From assembly GCA_031406795.1 (NCBI GenBank), contig JANOHV010000129.1, positions 1-5,567 of the forward strand: a stretch of DNA of 5,567 bases, given 5' to 3'. Below the pieces are notes generated by a model. The model made no database searches and was not told where the DNA came from. It saw nothing but the letters and a program-made list of their open reading frames with translations. The stretch is from DATDCY01 sp031406795 [NCBI: Candidatus Rokuibacteriota bacterium]. GTDB lineage: Bacteria; JAUVQV01. Within the stretch, counting starts at the first letter, position 1. Each line of letters opens with the position of its first letter. The position numbers and the translations under genes are program-made. Below, piece after piece: positions 4,601 through 5,567 of this stretch.

Positions 4601-5227
4601 ATGGAGAATCACAGCGCACTGCCGGACAGCATCATCTCCGGGGGAGGGCTTCTCTCGAAGGCCTTCACCGACCTTGGACTCTCAAGTTTCCAGCAGGCCT
4701 GCCGCTGGGTCCACGAACTGCCTTACGGCCACAACAGCGACCGCGACGACCCGCTGATCCTCTTTTCGGAGCGCAGAGGCACCTGCACGACAAAGCACGC
4801 CGCGATCGCGACGCTGGCGCGGGAATTGGGGCTCCCCGTCGAGAAGCACCTCGGCGTCTACGCGATGACCGAGGAGATCGTGGCCGGGACGGACGCGATC
4901 CTTGCGCGCTTCGGTCTGCCTTACGTACCGATGCTGCATTGCTTTCTGGTTTCGGGGGCTCACCGGGTGGACCTGACCGAAGGCAACCGGAACGGGAAGC
5001 GCTCTTCAATCGATGATTTCCTGCACGCCGAGCGGGTCCGGCCCGCCATCTCGGCCCGGGAGGAATACCTGCTCTACCGCACCGTGCTGAGCAAGCTGAT
5101 CGGCAGCCGCGAGGAACTCCGATGCAGCGACCTGCACACCCTGCTCCATGCTCGCGAGGAGGGATTGAAGCTCCTCAAGGCGAACCTGGCGCCGGTCGTC
5201 CCGACGGCCCGCAGCATCTCGGGGTGA
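4601..5227 (+). CDS. Transglutaminase-fold conserved protein of unknown function
   Basis: ATG at 4601 is chosen because AGAAGG lies 4 nt upstream, giving 208 residues. ATG 4586 (213 residues) and GTG 4523, overlapping the hydrolase stop, are alternatives. Residues 28-45 contain QACRWVHELPYGHN, followed by RDDPLILFSERRGTC. C62 opens a long helix (GTCTTKHAAIATLARELGL), H113 lies in MLHCFLV and D124 in HRVDLTEGN. This Cys-His-Asp order and spacing is the transglutaminase/papain-like triad, and C62 at a helix start after G-T is typical of that superfamily. I recall similar conserved hypothetical proteins but no named function. The C-terminal third is helical and charged. No signal peptide is seen, so it is probably cytoplasmic. 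It may act as a peptidase, amidase or acyltransferase. Its position between phosphonate-type genes is suggestive only. Confidence 0.75.
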   Translation: MENHSALPDSIISGGGLLSKAFTDLGLSSFQQACRWVHELPYGHNSDRDDPLILFSERRGTCTTKHAAIATLARELGLPVEKHLGVYAMTEEIVAGTDAILARFGLPYVPMLHCFLVSGAHRVDLTEGNRNGKRSSIDDFLHAERVRPAISAREEYLLYRTVLSKLIGSREELRCSDLHTLLHAREEGLKLLKANLAPVVPTARSISG

Positions 5228-5234
5228 GCTCCCC

Positions 5235-5262
5235 GGGGTGGCCTGAATCGTCCTGCCACCCC
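5235..5262 (+). terminator. Stem-loop after the transglutaminase-like gene, probable terminator
   Basis: GGGGTGGC (5235-5242) and GCCACCCC (5255-5262) make a perfect 8-bp stem with a 12-base loop, starting 7 nt after the stop. It is followed by TTCATC rather than a T-run, as with the corA-like stem-loop. It probably ends or attenuates the hydrolase/transglutaminase-like unit before the ABC transporter gene. Confidence 0.55.
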
Positions 5263-5350
5263 TTCATCACCCTTCTGGAGCAACTGTCGGGCCTGCTCGA
5301 TTCGCAGAAGGTGCCCACCGGGCCGCAAGGACCATGGCAAACGCAATCCT

Positions 5351-5368
5351 CACCGCGGCCAAGCGGTG
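5351..5368 (+). repeat. Inverted repeat in the leader of the ABC ATPase gene
   Basis: CACCGC (5351-5356) and GCGGTG (5363-5368) form a perfect 6-bp stem with a 6-base loop, 29 nt before the ATPase start and just upstream of its GGGGAGG ribosome site. It could be an operator or an RNA hairpin; no specific regulator is recognised. No 11-bp repeat module like those at 1793 and 3032 was found in 5228-5397. Confidence 0.3.
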
Positions 5369-5397
5369 GGCTTGCGCGGGGGGAGGAAGCTGGCGCC

Positions 5398-5567
5398 ATG
5401 AACTCCAACGCCGTCCACCGCGGTAACGAAAAACCGGCCGCCATGGGCGCGCGCGGGGTGTCGGTGGTGTACCCCGGAGGCCACCGGGCCCTCGAGGAGG
5501 TGACCATCGAGTTCCGCCGCGCCGAGCTGACCGTGCTGCTTGGTCGGTCCGGGGCCGGCAAGTCCAC
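5398..5567 (+). CDS. phnC: ABC transporter ATP-binding protein, phosphonate (PhnC)-like, N-terminal part (cut by window edge)
   Basis: Only 56 complete codons are present and the frame is open to the window edge. ATG 5398 has GGAGG at 5382-5386, 11 nt upstream. After a polar extension of about 16 residues comes GVSVVYPGGHRALEEVT (20-36), the A-loop strand with aromatic Y25. Next are a short strand and LLGRSGAGKS (47-56), a complete Walker A with K55. The G-R-S-G-A-G-K-S-T form, together with Y-P-x-G-x-x-A-L, resembles PhnC ATPases of phosphonate importers (PhnCDE). Other small-molecule importer ATPases cannot be excluded without the signature motif and Walker B. An internal ATG at 5443 would remove the extension. 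The PhnX-like hydrolase upstream supports the phosphonate assignment. Confidence 0.72.
   Translation, partial: MNSNAVHRGNEKPAAMGARGVSVVYPGGHRALEEVTIEFRRAELTVLLGRSGAGKS

Noticed and set aside
3260-4619. Long minus-strand frames opposite the CBM48 and hydrolase genes
   Set aside because: Antisense to genes with clear family motifs; the translations are Arg/Ala/Pro-rich and motif-free, as expected in GC-rich DNA.
1-5567. tRNA, rRNA, CRISPR array, insertion sequence or attachment site
   Set aside because: No cloverleaf, rRNA-like block, regularly spaced repeat array or transposase-like frame was seen on either strand.

Overview
The window is GC-rich, gene-dense bacterial chromosome. The domain mix (a DksA/TraR-type zinc-finger protein, DUF3562, DUF2062, a CorA-type transporter, a stand-alone glycogen-binding domain and phosphonate genes) suggests a proteobacterium, perhaps Burkholderiales or a relative. 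That placement is inference from protein families only; no rRNA or tRNA is present. No mobile element, CRISPR array or integration site was seen.

Layout. The left third is transcribed on the minus strand: the N-terminal part of a DksA/TraR-family protein (1-258, cut by the window edge), a small DUF3562 protein (404-667) and a DUF2062 membrane protein (1070-1546). A 482-base divergent intergenic region (1547-2028) follows. Everything to the right is on the plus strand: a CorA-family transporter (2029-2976), a CBM48/AMPK-type glycogen-binding protein (3149-3631), a phosphonatase-like HAD hydrolase (3843-4523), a transglutaminase-fold protein (4601-5227) and the first 56 codons of a PhnC-like ABC ATPase (5398-5567, cut by the edge).

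Regulation is the most striking part. The corA-like and CBM48 genes are preceded by the same gap-free promoter module: four 7-mers with consensus near CTRACSG, exactly 11 bp apart, then a -10-like hexamer at the same distance. This is the architecture of a Pho box or of another OmpR/PhoB-type regulator site. Phosphonate-type genes lie downstream, so a phosphate-starvation link is a reasonable but unproven hypothesis. On the minus strand, the DksA-like and DUF2062 genes share a different upstream repeat of about 70 bp with an exact 21-bp core that can fold into a hairpin. The divergent region carries one copy of each element, each facing its own gene.

The corA-like gene has two further oddities. 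Its signature is GMS rather than GMN, and its predicted leader of about 175 nt holds a 58-codon frame that ends in an ATGA overlap with the corA-like start. Overall the left and centre look like stress or ion-homeostasis functions, and the right end looks like the start of a phosphonate uptake and breakdown locus.
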